A stretch of DNA of 46,131 nucleotides from Flavobacteriaceae bacterium (GTDB lineage Bacteria > Bacteroidota > Bacteroidia > Flavobacteriales > Flavobacteriaceae). Under the pieces are notes generated by a model. It ran no database searches. It saw nothing but the letters and a program-made list of their open reading frames with translations, and was not told the DNA's origin. The translations under genes were made by a program, and so were the position numbers. Of this stretch, positions 25,221 through 33,432 are shown in pieces (within the stretch, counting starts at the first letter, position 1; each line of letters opens with the position of its first letter). Where the stretch lies: positions 1 to 46,131 of the forward strand of contig JAHQVM010000064.1 of the NCBI GenBank assembly GCA_019634365.1, read 5' to 3'.

Positions 25221-26168
25221 TTGAACTTACAGACTCAAATAAAAGTAACACCGGGAGCGCATCAGATCGATTACGATTCGCAACTGTTATTGCTGGGGTC
25301 CTGTTTCACGGAAAATATGGGAGCGAAGCTGGAGTATTTCAAGTTTCAAAATCTTCAGAATCCATTTGGGGTCCTATTCAATCCACTTTCCATTGCCAAA
25401 TTAGTGACTAGAGCGCTTAATGGTACGCGTTTTAATGAAGAAGATATTTTCCAAAAAGACGGTGTCTGGCATTGTTTCGAAGTGCATTCCCTTGTTTTCA
25501 ATTCAGATAAGCAAGCGTATTTGAATCAATTGAATGATCTTCTTTCATCATTGAAGAATTCCTTGTTGTCCAGTTCTCATATCATCTTCAGCTTTGGAAC
25601 GGCTTGGGCGCATCGACTCAATGAAAGTAGTGAAATTGTGGCCAATTGCCATAAAGTCCCTCAGAAAGAATTTACTAAGGAACTCCTTGAGGTTGATACG
25701 ATGGTCAAGATGGTAAAGGAGATGGTGGTTGCCATTCAAAAAGTAAACCCTAGGGTTCAATTTATCTTCACGATTTCGCCAGTACGCCACATTAAAGATG
25801 GATTCGTTCAAAATAATTTAAGTAAATCACATCTTATTGCTGCGGTTCATGAGGTGGTAGCATCCACACAGTCCACACATTATTTCCCATCCTATGAAAT
25901 CATGATGGACGAACTCAGGGATTACCGATTTTATAAAAGGGATATGATTCACCCTAATGAGACGGCCATCGAAATCATTTGGGAGCGCTTTAATTCGGCA
26001 TGGATAGACCCTGCGACCGAATTACTTCAGAAAGAAATTGGAAATATTCAAAAAGGGCAGGCGCACAAACCGTTTCATGCGGAAGGAGCCGAACATCAGG
26101 CCTTTCAGGAACGTTTGCAGGAAAAAATAAAACTGCTTAAGGCTAAATTACCACACGTATCTTTCTAA
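25221..26168 (+). CDS. GSCFA domain protein
   Basis: A 315-residue protein when started at TTG 25221 (NLQTQIKVTPG). An in-frame ATG at 25143 would add 26 residues encoded by the repeat element, with no resemblance to family N-termini, so I reject it. The name-giving motif is present (LLLGSCFTENMGAKLEYFKF), as are QNPFGVLFNP, the FSFGTAWAHRL strand and HPNETAIEIIWERF with the likely catalytic His near the C-terminus. The fold is related to SGNH/GDSL esterases; the natural substrate is unknown. A downstream helical tail (about 275-315) is charged. Confidence 0.85.
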   Translation: MNLQTQIKVTPGAHQIDYDSQLLLLGSCFTENMGAKLEYFKFQNLQNPFGVLFNPLSIAKLVTRALNGTRFNEEDIFQKDGVWHCFEVHSLVFNSDKQAYLNQLNDLLSSLKNSLLSSSHIIFSFGTAWAHRLNESSEIVANCHKVPQKEFTKELLEVDTMVKMVKEMVVAIQKVNPRVQFIFTISPVRHIKDGFVQNNLSKSHLIAAVHEVVASTQSTHYFPSYEIMMDELRDYRFYKRDMIHPNETAIEIIWERFNSAWIDPATELLQKEIGNIQKGQAHKPFHAEGAEHQAFQERLQEKIKLLKAKLPHVSF

Positions 26169-26186
26169 TAATACGTCAATTGTCGT

Positions 26187-26217
26187 ATTGAATCGCCTGT
26201 TGGGTTGGGGCATCTTT
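26187..26217 (+). promoter_or_regulatory. Promoter of the lipoprotein gene
   Basis: TTG (26187-26189), 20 bases, CATCTTTG (26210-26217), one base from consensus. ATG follows at 26249. Confidence 0.55.
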
Positions 26218-26248
26218 GTACCCATACTAACTATAAAACCCAACAATT

Positions 26249-26788
26249 ATGAAAACGTTTAAAACCGTATTTTTTCTTTTCCTGTTTTCTGCAGTATTGG
26301 TTTCATGTAGCAAAGATGATGATTCTAGTGATAGTGCAGCTGCTGGAAGTGGAGGAGGAGAATCTTTTTCTGCCAAAATAGATGGTGCCGAATTTGCTGC
26401 TTCTACCGATCCGGCCACACTCATTGGCGCGACTTTAAGTACCAATAATGGGATTACGGTACTTACAGGTCAAGGTAGTACCAACTCGGGGGACTTTATC
26501 AACTTTACCATTATGAACTACGATGGTACGGGCACCTATACGTCTGGTGATAACCTATCCAATCCAAACATCATTCAATATGGTGAACTCAATGGAACAA
26601 CGGCCAATGTATGGGCTTCCAATTTGGCCACGGCTGCTGTGGGAGGATTGCAGGCTGGAGAAATTAGAATAACCTCCCAAGATGATGATGGTGCGGAAGG
26701 TACATTCTCATTCGAGGGTTACAATGCAGCCGATATGAGCACCAAGATGATCACAGAAGGGCAGTTCGTGATTACCTTCGATAACTAA
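26249..26788 (+). CDS. Secreted lipoprotein of unknown function
   Basis: A 179-residue protein with a lipoprotein signal (FFLFLFSAVLVSCSKDDD): the lipobox Cys is at about residue 21 and is followed by an acidic and Ser/Gly-rich linker, which in Bacteroidota usually signals export to the cell surface. The mature domain is beta-rich with many Gly/Thr/Asn (ISFSAKIDGAEFAAS-like opening, NNGITVLTGQGSTNSGDFINFTIMNY). It resembles the flavobacterial lipoproteins annotated only as DUF proteins. A clear terminator follows. Confidence 0.75.
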   Translation: MKTFKTVFFLFLFSAVLVSCSKDDDSSDSAAAGSGGGESFSAKIDGAEFAASTDPATLIGATLSTNNGITVLTGQGSTNSGDFINFTIMNYDGTGTYTSGDNLSNPNIIQYGELNGTTANVWASNLATAAVGGLQAGEIRITSQDDDGAEGTFSFEGYNAADMSTKMITEGQFVITFDN

Positions 26789-26829
26789 TGAACATACAAG
26801 AATCTCATGCGTTGAGGTTTTTATGCGTG

Positions 26830-26866
26830 ACCGGGAGCAAAACCAAGTTTTGCTTTCGGTTTTTTT
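26830..26866 (+). terminator. Terminator after the lipoprotein gene
   Basis: ACCG...AGCAAAAC (26830-26843), loop CAA, GTTTTGCT...CGGT (26847-26860) and a run of seven T; a 12-bp stem with a small 2-by-2 internal loop. Confidence 0.88.
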
Positions 26867-26910
26867 ATGCCTTGATTCTTGCCCTAGGACATTATAGGGC
26901 AATTGCCTTA

Positions 26911-26941
26911 TTGAATTGAAATCTATGGTTTTACATCTTTG
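26911..26941 (+). promoter_or_regulatory. Promoter of the PQQ-propeller gene
   Basis: TTG (26911-26913), 20 bases, CATCTTTG (26934-26941); the same variant -7 box and spacing as at the lipoprotein promoter. ATG 26967 follows. Confidence 0.55.
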
Positions 26942-26966
26942 AACTGTCAACTTAAAAACCAGAATT

Positions 26967-28826
26967 ATGAAAACTTCAACGTTAAAAAATGCAATCTCCC
27001 TTTGGCTGGTATTGTGCGCCTTTATGGTACATGCACAAAGGGCAGAAGCGCCAGACTACCAGTACGATGTTGGTGCTAAGATCAATGAAATGACCCTTAC
27101 GGAAGGAGGCACCATGGTGGTGGCAACAAACGATGGGTTGGTGGGGATTAAACCAAGGGCCAATGATCTGCTTTTCAATTTTACTGACTATGGTCGCGTA
27201 AAACCAGAAGAATTATTCTTTGTGCCCAGAGCACCCTATGTAGTAGTGGGGCAAACCGGATTTGGCGCCATGACCACCAAAAAAGCCGTTATCGACTATA
27301 TGTCCGGTAAGAAACTCTTCAGTACCGAGGATAATGGATGGAAAATGATCATGACTTGTGATGTCATGATGCCACAGAATAAATTGGTAGTAAGCGGACA
27401 AAGAAGGGCAAAGGAAAAATATGCTATGGCTGTCGCGGTATACGATCTCAATACGGGAGCCCAAGACAGTTTTTTCAAGTTTAAAGGTTCTGAAGCCGTT
27501 AGTGGAAGACCGTTAATGCTTTCAAGTGGTTTAATTATTCCCACAACAAAATCACTCAAAAAAATTAATATGCAAACCGGTGCTATCGATTGGACCATTA
27601 AGGCCGATGACATAAAATGGATGGTTGCCGACGAATCCGAGCAGGAAATTTATGGTTTCGAAGTAGCTGCCAACGGTAACAACACCAAGGTACATAAGAT
27701 TGGATCCAACGGTAGTTTATTATGGGAAGATCCCCATAAAGTAAAAGGCAAGGTGGTGAACTTTGAAATATTACCACAAGGACTGGCTATTGTAAGCAAT
27801 GTAGACAATTCGGGAAAATCCAAACTCATGAAATTGGCGTCGGGCCGTTCTGAGTCCAAGATCGCATTTTTAAGTGCTTCCAACGGGGAAGATTTATGGG
27901 AAAAAGCACCCAAAACCAAAGGGTATGTGCAGCACTTTTATATCATGGACGATGGTATTTTGTTTGGAATCTATGAAGGGGGAATCAATAAGATTTCTTA
28001 CGATGGGAAAACCCTCTTCAAAAAGCCCTTGAAAACGGGAGAGAACATTCTAACCATGGCCAATACGCCACAAGGACTCATTTATATTACCTCAGAAGAC
28101 GCAAATATTGTAAATTTAGATACTGGGGAACAGGTTTGGAATAAGCCACTTAAGTACAAAAGGGCCGATGCCGTAGGATCGGATTACGATGAACAGAACC
28201 AGCGCTATCTTATTAGTGCAGACGAGAAATTATTCGCAGTCGATGCCAGCAGTGGATCTGTATCTACTTTGGCCGAGTCTAAATTTGACGGCAAGGAAGA
28301 TCCTACGGGAGTTGAGGTTAGAGATGGAGGAATATTATTGTCCAGCGACCAAAACATGATGCTTTTGGATTGGGATGGAAAACCCAACTGGCACGAATAC
28401 CATAGAGCACCGGGTAAAAGTGCTTTTGGTGCCATTTTAATGGGTGCTTTGGCGGTAGCAACGGCAGCTACTGCAACCGCCTCTTATGCGGAAGCCAATC
28501 GGAATAGAAATCGATTGGGATATTATACCTCTCGAGGCGAATCTTATGCCAATATGGGAGATAGTATGGCCGCCGCCTCTGGTGCTTCTATCGCAGAAAT
28601 GCTGAAACGTTTTAAAGCAACTTCAGCAACCGAGAATGCTCAGTTTATCCTAACCAAGTTAGATGATGGTGTTGGATTGGTAAAGATTAATAAGGATACC
28701 GGAGCCAAGGAAAAAGAGATTATTCTAAAAGATAAAAAACCTGAATATACAGTGGATGATTTTGGTGGAATTCTTTACTATAAAGCAGATGCCAATTCTA
28801 TTTACGCCTACGACTTAACTAACTAA
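26967..28826 (+). CDS. PQQ-like beta-propeller protein, secreted
   Basis: A 619-residue protein with a signal peptide (MKTSTLKNAISLWLVLCAFMVHAQ). The mature chain is built of propeller blades with the PQQ/BamB-like signature, for example NMQTGAIDWTIKADD, SNGEDLWEKAPKTKG, NLDTGEQVWNKPL. Near residues 485-560 the propeller is interrupted by an Ala-rich hydrophobic stretch (GAILMGALAVATAATATASYAEA, too mixed to be a sure membrane helix) and a helical insertion before a last blade (DANSIYAYDLTN). Whether it binds a cofactor or is only a scaffold cannot be told. The next gene is a MORN protein, after a hairpin. Confidence 0.8.
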   Translation: MKTSTLKNAISLWLVLCAFMVHAQRAEAPDYQYDVGAKINEMTLTEGGTMVVATNDGLVGIKPRANDLLFNFTDYGRVKPEELFFVPRAPYVVVGQTGFGAMTTKKAVIDYMSGKKLFSTEDNGWKMIMTCDVMMPQNKLVVSGQRRAKEKYAMAVAVYDLNTGAQDSFFKFKGSEAVSGRPLMLSSGLIIPTTKSLKKINMQTGAIDWTIKADDIKWMVADESEQEIYGFEVAANGNNTKVHKIGSNGSLLWEDPHKVKGKVVNFEILPQGLAIVSNVDNSGKSKLMKLASGRSESKIAFLSASNGEDLWEKAPKTKGYVQHFYIMDDGILFGIYEGGINKISYDGKTLFKKPLKTGENILTMANTPQGLIYITSEDANIVNLDTGEQVWNKPLKYKRADAVGSDYDEQNQRYLISADEKLFAVDASSGSVSTLAESKFDGKEDPTGVEVRDGGILLSSDQNMMLLDWDGKPNWHEYHRAPGKSAFGAILMGALAVATAATATASYAEANRNRNRLGYYTSRGESYANMGDSMAAASGASIAEMLKRFKATSATENAQFILTKLDDGVGLVKINKDTGAKEKEIILKDKKPEYTVDDFGGILYYKADANSIYAYDLTN

Positions 28827-28838
28827 CTTGAGTCGAGA

Positions 28839-28865
28839 ACCACAAATGAGAGGAGTATTTGTGGT
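28839..28865 (+). terminator. Hairpin after the PQQ-propeller gene
   Basis: ACCACAAAT (28839-28847) pairs with ATTTGTGGT (28857-28865), 9 bp. No T-run follows directly, but a second imperfect stem with G-T pairs (about 28870-28901) ends in TTTT. Probable composite terminator. Confidence 0.5.
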
Positions 28866-28927
28866 GATAAAAAGGGGTCGTTTATAACGGCGGCCTCTTT
28901 TCAATACAACGCATAAAACCTTCAATT

Positions 28928-30400
28928 ATGAAAACAATTGTTCAATTTTTACTGATTCTTGTCCTCGTTCCGACCTTGGCGTTGGGGCAGACCAAAAGAA
29001 ATGACAATGCCCCATTAAACCCTTATGGGGTTCGATATCACGTAGACCAATTCAATCTAAAAGGGCCCGTAAAGGAGTATAAGGATTGGCTGGGTACGTT
29101 TTATTTCAGTGAAAACGGATATCTCATGAAAGACGAAAGTTTATTGGGGCTCACAACCGAATTCCATTACGATTCATCCAACAACTTGTATAAAATAGTC
29201 AGCACCTATGCGGGTAGTCCCGTGACCTATAACGTGATTTTAGACCAGAATAAGAATGTGCTCATTAAAGCCACAGCATTGAATATAGGTGAGAAATACC
29301 TGTACGATGCCAAAGGTAATGTCGTTGAGAAGTATCGTATAGATGGAAATGAATTGCAGAACAGGTACACCTACGATAGTCAAAATCGATTGGTTTTGAG
29401 TGAAGGATTCTACAATGCCATTAATGAAACATCCACAACGTCATACAGTTATAGCAACGATGGTGGATACCTCAAGGTAACTTCGCATTACAAATCCTCG
29501 AATCCCGAAAAAAAGGAGAATCGATATGTGAGCCACTACAAAAATGGCGAGTACGTAGGTGAGTCCAAAAATTCCACCATGAAATACGACAAACATGGTA
29601 ATCCGCTTCATTTTCTGGATAAATTCGGGAAGGTAAGTTCGGACAAGAGCTATGTGTATTTTGGTGAGGAGTCGAGTTCTTCATCGGCCACAACAGGTAC
29701 ACCTCAAGTGAGTACTCCGGGCACCACATCCACGACGAGTAGCACTACATCCAACTGCAGTGGGGATTGCCAAAATGGATGGGGCTATAAGACCTATGGT
29801 GATGATTATTACGAAGGATTTTGGAATAATGGCCAACGTAATGGTTACGGAATGTACTTCTGGACCGGTACGGGGAAGCACATTGGTTTTTGGAAAAATG
29901 GCAAACAAGAAGGATTTGGTGTGTATTTGGCTGAAGGCGGTGACAGTAAAACGGGGATGTACAGCAATGGAAAGTTAAATGGCAACGGCTATTCGAAAAT
30001 AAACGAAAAATGGGAGCGTGCATCTTACCAAAATGGAGCGATCGTAACCTCCTACAATTTTTATGATAATAAAGTGGAAACAGGATGTATTGCAGGGGAT
30101 TGTCAAGATTCCTATGGTCGTTTCAAATGGGCTAACGGGGATGTGTTTACGGGTTACTTCCAAAATGGGGTGATGCATATGGGGTACTATTCCTTCGCTA
30201 ACGGGGATGCCTATGCCGGTATGTTCAACAGCAAAGGGCAATTTCACGGAGGCGGTCGTTACTTCTTTAGTGACAAAGCTTATTATGGTGGGCAATGGCA
30301 AAATGGGAAGTATCACGGCTTGGGGTATTTCCATGATAAGGACCTAAAACAGCAAATTGGGGAATGGAGCAATGGAGTGCTTTCCCGAAAAATGAAGTAG
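28928..30400 (+). CDS. MORN repeat protein, secreted
   Basis: A 490-residue protein with signal peptide (MKTIVQFLLILVLVPTLALGQ). The first half has YD/RHS-like strands (FHYDSSNNLYKIVSTY, YLYDAKGNVVEKYRIDG, YTYDSQNRLV), then a Ser/Thr linker (about 250-275), then at least seven MORN units (YYEGFWNNGQRNGYGMY, HIGFWKNGKQEGFGVY, FTGYFQNGVMHMGYY, YGGQWQNGKYHGLGYF). MORN units form flat beta sheets that bind lipids or act as scaffolds. The same GDCQNGWG / GDCQDSYG turn occurs twice (about residues 279 and 393), so the MORN part is two blocks. Role unknown. Confidence 0.85.
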   Translation: MKTIVQFLLILVLVPTLALGQTKRNDNAPLNPYGVRYHVDQFNLKGPVKEYKDWLGTFYFSENGYLMKDESLLGLTTEFHYDSSNNLYKIVSTYAGSPVTYNVILDQNKNVLIKATALNIGEKYLYDAKGNVVEKYRIDGNELQNRYTYDSQNRLVLSEGFYNAINETSTTSYSYSNDGGYLKVTSHYKSSNPEKKENRYVSHYKNGEYVGESKNSTMKYDKHGNPLHFLDKFGKVSSDKSYVYFGEESSSSSATTGTPQVSTPGTTSTTSSTTSNCSGDCQNGWGYKTYGDDYYEGFWNNGQRNGYGMYFWTGTGKHIGFWKNGKQEGFGVYLAEGGDSKTGMYSNGKLNGNGYSKINEKWERASYQNGAIVTSYNFYDNKVETGCIAGDCQDSYGRFKWANGDVFTGYFQNGVMHMGYYSFANGDAYAGMFNSKGQFHGGGRYFFSDKAYYGGQWQNGKYHGLGYFHDKDLKQQIGEWSNGVLSRKMK

Positions 30401-30470
30401 GCACTGCATCTTTGGAATCATGCAGCTTCATTAAATTTCGCTACATTTAAGCAACTAACTGACCCCTATA

Positions 30471-32357
30471 ATGAAATATCTCATTCCATTCCTATGGTTG
30501 TTCCTGGGTGCCATTGGGTATGCTCAAGAAGAATCGTTAGAGGATCTACTCAATAAAGGATTCCAAAGCAAGGATTCCAGTTACCATTACTTTGCCCAAT
30601 CCAAAAGATTGCTGCAATCTAAGGCAGACACGGCGAGTTATCTCTATTTCCAGTTTTATAGAAAGAATAGGGATAAGGAAATAGACAGTGCCAATTATTA
30701 TGCCGAACGTCTTATTCCACTATTCAAAGCATTGGACACAACGGAGCGATTACGCAAGGTTTATGAACGACTTCATTTTCAGGAGCTTGCGAGCGGGAAT
30801 TACGAAGGCGCATTGAAATTTTGCCAAAATGCGTACGATTTGGCAGAGCGGCGACGGGACACAGCCATGATGTCCCTGCACTTGTCGGATATGTCCATTA
30901 TATATCATGATTTTGAGGACTACGAACGGGGAGTGGAATATGGTAAAATGGCCTACAAAACTATGGATCGTGCTGTTCAGAAATCGTATAAATATTTAAT
31001 TTATGCCAACAATGCCGTAGGAATCAATTTTGATGATTGGGGGAAGGCCGATAGTGCATTGTACTATCACTTCCAAAACATGAAGTTGCTTGAAAAAGTG
31101 GATGACACATTACCTTTTACGTTTATCTTCAACAATATTGGAAATACCTATTTAAAGCAGGAAAAGTATGTAGATGCCAAAGAATTTTTGGAAGAAGCCT
31201 TAAGGCTCAACAAAATACGCAAACGCGATTATAACTTGGCCTCCAATTATACCAATTTAGCTACAATTGCTTACCGCCAACGCCAGTATGAATTAGCAAA
31301 AATTCACTTTAAAGACGCTTACTTTCATGCCGAGAACAGCACCAGCATTGAAAAGATACGCGATGTGGTTCAGCAAGAGGCGTGGTTTTATAAAGAACTA
31401 GGTGATTTTGAAAAGGCCTTGGAGCGACAAGAGGAGTTCTATAAACTAAGGGATTCTGTATTTAATGAGGATCGGGCAAAAAAGATGGCCGAATTGGAAA
31501 CCAAGTACCAAACTGAGAAAAAGGAGCGGGAAATTCTGTCACAACGTGCCGAGTTGGCCGAAAAAGACCTGCAGGTTCGCCGAAAGAATACTTGGATCTT
31601 TGGTGGGTTTGGCTTGGCATTGATTTTAGGGCTTTTGGGGTATCTATTATTCAACCAACAAAAATTGAAAAACAATCAGTTGAAAAAGGAAGGCGAATTG
31701 AAGTCGGCTTTGGCACGAATTGAAACACAAAATAAGTTGCAGGAACAACGCTTGCGAATTTCGAGGGATCTCCATGATAACATAGGCTCGCAACTCACGT
31801 TCGTGACTTCTTCGGTAGACAATCTAAAATACAAGATGAAGGGTGAAGACGGAAAGGTGACACAAAAGTTGGGTGAAATAAGTGATTTTACCACGCAGAC
31901 CATTTACGAACTTCGGGATACTATTTGGGCCATGAACAAAACGGAAATTACCTTCGAGGATCTTCAAGGAAGGATTGCCAATTTTATGGATAAAGCAGGC
32001 GGTGTAAGTGACAAGGTTTCATTTAAATTTAAGGTGAAAGATGGGATTGGAAAAGACGCCGAACTCACTTCTATACAAGGGATGAATGTGTATAGGATAA
32101 TTCAAGAGGCTGTTAACAATGCATTGAAATATGCAGATGCATCGACCATCCATGTTGCTATTTCTACTTTGGAAGATGCTAACATGATGATAGCAATTTC
32201 CGATGATGGAAAAGGATTCAATTTGGATACAGTGGAAAAAGGAAACGGTTTGAATAATATGAAGAAAAGGGCGCGCGACTTAAAAGGTAACTTACAGGTA
32301 AGCTCAGAGGAAAATGAGGGGACAGAGGTGCAGCTAACCTTCAAATACGGCAAATGA
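30471..32357 (+). CDS. TPR-containing sensor histidine kinase (NarX/DesK type)
   Basis: A 628-residue protein: signal peptide (MKYLIPFLWLFLGAIGYAQ), periplasmic TPR region (about 80-340, e.g. YEGALKFCQNAYDLAERR, KEFLEEALRLNKIRK), one transmembrane helix (WIFGGFGLALILGLLGYLLF, about 371-390), a coiled coil, then a HisKA_3 domain with the phospho-accepting His435 in ISRDLHDNIGSQL, and an ATPase domain (NNALKYADAS, DDGKGFNLD, GLNNMKKRA). The architecture is typical of Bacteroidota two-component sensors. Its partner is the LuxR-type regulator two genes downstream. No ligand can be inferred. Confidence 0.92.
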   Translation: MKYLIPFLWLFLGAIGYAQEESLEDLLNKGFQSKDSSYHYFAQSKRLLQSKADTASYLYFQFYRKNRDKEIDSANYYAERLIPLFKALDTTERLRKVYERLHFQELASGNYEGALKFCQNAYDLAERRRDTAMMSLHLSDMSIIYHDFEDYERGVEYGKMAYKTMDRAVQKSYKYLIYANNAVGINFDDWGKADSALYYHFQNMKLLEKVDDTLPFTFIFNNIGNTYLKQEKYVDAKEFLEEALRLNKIRKRDYNLASNYTNLATIAYRQRQYELAKIHFKDAYFHAENSTSIEKIRDVVQQEAWFYKELGDFEKALERQEEFYKLRDSVFNEDRAKKMAELETKYQTEKKEREILSQRAELAEKDLQVRRKNTWIFGGFGLALILGLLGYLLFNQQKLKNNQLKKEGELKSALARIETQNKLQEQRLRISRDLHDNIGSQLTFVTSSVDNLKYKMKGEDGKVTQKLGEISDFTTQTIYELRDTIWAMNKTEITFEDLQGRIANFMDKAGGVSDKVSFKFKVKDGIGKDAELTSIQGMNVYRIIQEAVNNALKYADASTIHVAISTLEDANMMIAISDDGKGFNLDTVEKGNGLNNMKKRARDLKGNLQVSSEENEGTEVQLTFKYGK

Positions 32358-32396
32358 CGTATTCGGGTATTCATCGAGTACGATTATATTTAGCGT

Positions 32397-32651
32397 ATGA
32401 AAGTAGTATCGGAAATTCCCTTGTTCCTGAGCATCTCGATCGCCTCGATTTGTTTACTTATGGTGAGTCTGTTCCGAATGCAAAATCGCCTGCTTGTGCA
32501 TGCTTTTCTTAAGCGTATAAAGCATATGGATGAATTAATAGCGAAGCATGGTTTTCAGATAAGGTATCGCCAGAAGGGCCTGGATACCTATGATTTCATA
32601 TTGCAGAATTTGAAAGAAGCACTGAAAATTCAAAAGGACATTGAATTATGA
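32397..32651 (+). CDS. Small membrane protein inside the two-component operon
   Basis: An 84-residue protein with one hydrophobic helix (IPLFLSISIASICLLMVSLF, residues 7-26) and a basic, helical cytoplasmic part (RIKHMDELIAKHGFQIRYRQK). Its TGA overlaps the ATG of the response regulator in ATGA, so they are translationally coupled. I do not recognise a family. The position between kinase and regulator suggests an accessory that tunes signalling, but nothing in the sequence proves it. Confidence 0.65.
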   Translation: MKVVSEIPLFLSISIASICLLMVSLFRMQNRLLVHAFLKRIKHMDELIAKHGFQIRYRQKGLDTYDFILQNLKEALKIQKDIEL

Positions 32652-33298
32652 ATTTGAAAATAGCCATTGTAGACGATAATACATTCCTGATCCACGCAAT
32701 TAAGGAAAAACTCTCTTTTTTCGAGGATGTGGTAATTAAGCATACGTCACAAAATGGGAGTGAACTACTTACCCAATTGGAGGAAAATCATAATCTAGAT
32801 GTGATATTGATGGATATTGAAATGCCCGTGCTTAACGGGATAGAAGCGACCCAAGTCGTAAAACAGAAATATCCCCATATTAAGATCATCATGCTTACGG
32901 CATTCGACAATGACGAGCATATCTTTAATTCGATAAAGGCTGGTGCCGATGGGTATCTGTTGAAAGAGATTGACCCAGAGGGATTGTATAAAGGCATTAA
33001 TGAGACCCTGAATGGCGGTGCTGCCATGAACCCCTCCATCGCGCTTAAGACTCTGAAGTTACTTCGCAATCCGCTTAACATAGACAATCTAAAGGACAAA
33101 GAGGAGATTTCCCTTTCTAAACGTGAGATTGAAGTATTGGAGCAGCTCAGTACCGGTCTTAGTTATACAAGTATTGCAGACAATCTTTTTTTATCGCCAA
33201 GTACGGTGAGAAAGCACATCGAAAATATCTACAAAAAGCTCCAAGTGCATAGTAAAATCGAGGCCGTGCAAAAGGCTAAGAATCACAATATCATTTAA
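32648..33298 (+). CDS. LuxR/NarL-type response regulator
   Basis: A 216-residue regulator. The receiver domain has the acidic pair Asp9/Asp10 (AIVDDN), phospho-acceptor Asp56 (VILMDIEMPVLNG), the conserved Thr in MLTAFD and Lys in LLKEI. The C-terminal HTH is LSKREIEVLEQLSTGLSYTSIADNLFLSPSTVRKHIENIYKKLQ in pieces, a GerE-type domain. It is coupled to the small membrane protein upstream and pairs with the TPR kinase. Targets are unknown; a terminator follows, so the next operon is separate, but could be a target. Confidence 0.93.
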   Translation: MNLKIAIVDDNTFLIHAIKEKLSFFEDVVIKHTSQNGSELLTQLEENHNLDVILMDIEMPVLNGIEATQVVKQKYPHIKIIMLTAFDNDEHIFNSIKAGADGYLLKEIDPEGLYKGINETLNGGAAMNPSIALKTLKLLRNPLNIDNLKDKEEISLSKREIEVLEQLSTGLSYTSIADNLFLSPSTVRKHIENIYKKLQVHSKIEAVQKAKNHNII

Positions 33299-33321
33299 TT
33301 GGATTAACACTCGATCTAAAT

Positions 33322-33346
33322 ATACCCGTTAATGGGTATTTTTTTC
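33322..33346 (+). terminator. Terminator after the response regulator
   Basis: ATACCC (33322-33327), loop GTTAAT, GGGTAT (33334-33339) and seven to eight T. It separates the two-component operon from the caspase/TIR/STAND operon. Confidence 0.85.
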
Positions 33347-33377
33347 ATTTTCAGCTTCCGCTTTCTTTACCTCATCA

Positions 33378-33402
33378 TTTGTATTACATGAGATAATACA
33401 AA
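33378..33402. promoter_or_regulatory. Inverted repeat upstream of the caspase operon
   Basis: Perfect 9-bp arms TTTGTATTA (33378-33386) and TAATACAAA (33394-33402) with spacer CATGAGA, 30 bases before ATG 33433 and after the upstream terminator. Size and position suit a dimeric repressor or activator site; as RNA it would be a weak AT-rich hairpin without a T-run, so I prefer an operator. It is the only regulatory-looking element in front of the operon. Confidence 0.6.
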
Positions 33403-33432
33403 GTTGAGCACTAACCTATTAAAATTAGAATT

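Noticed and set aside
29760-30390. Tandem DNA repeats
   Set aside because: The periodicity is MORN repeats at protein level with diverged bases.
30417-30424. CATCTTTG as promoter of the TPR kinase gene
   Set aside because: No TTG lies at a suitable distance upstream, and the box is next to the end of the MORN gene; support is too weak to list as a feature.
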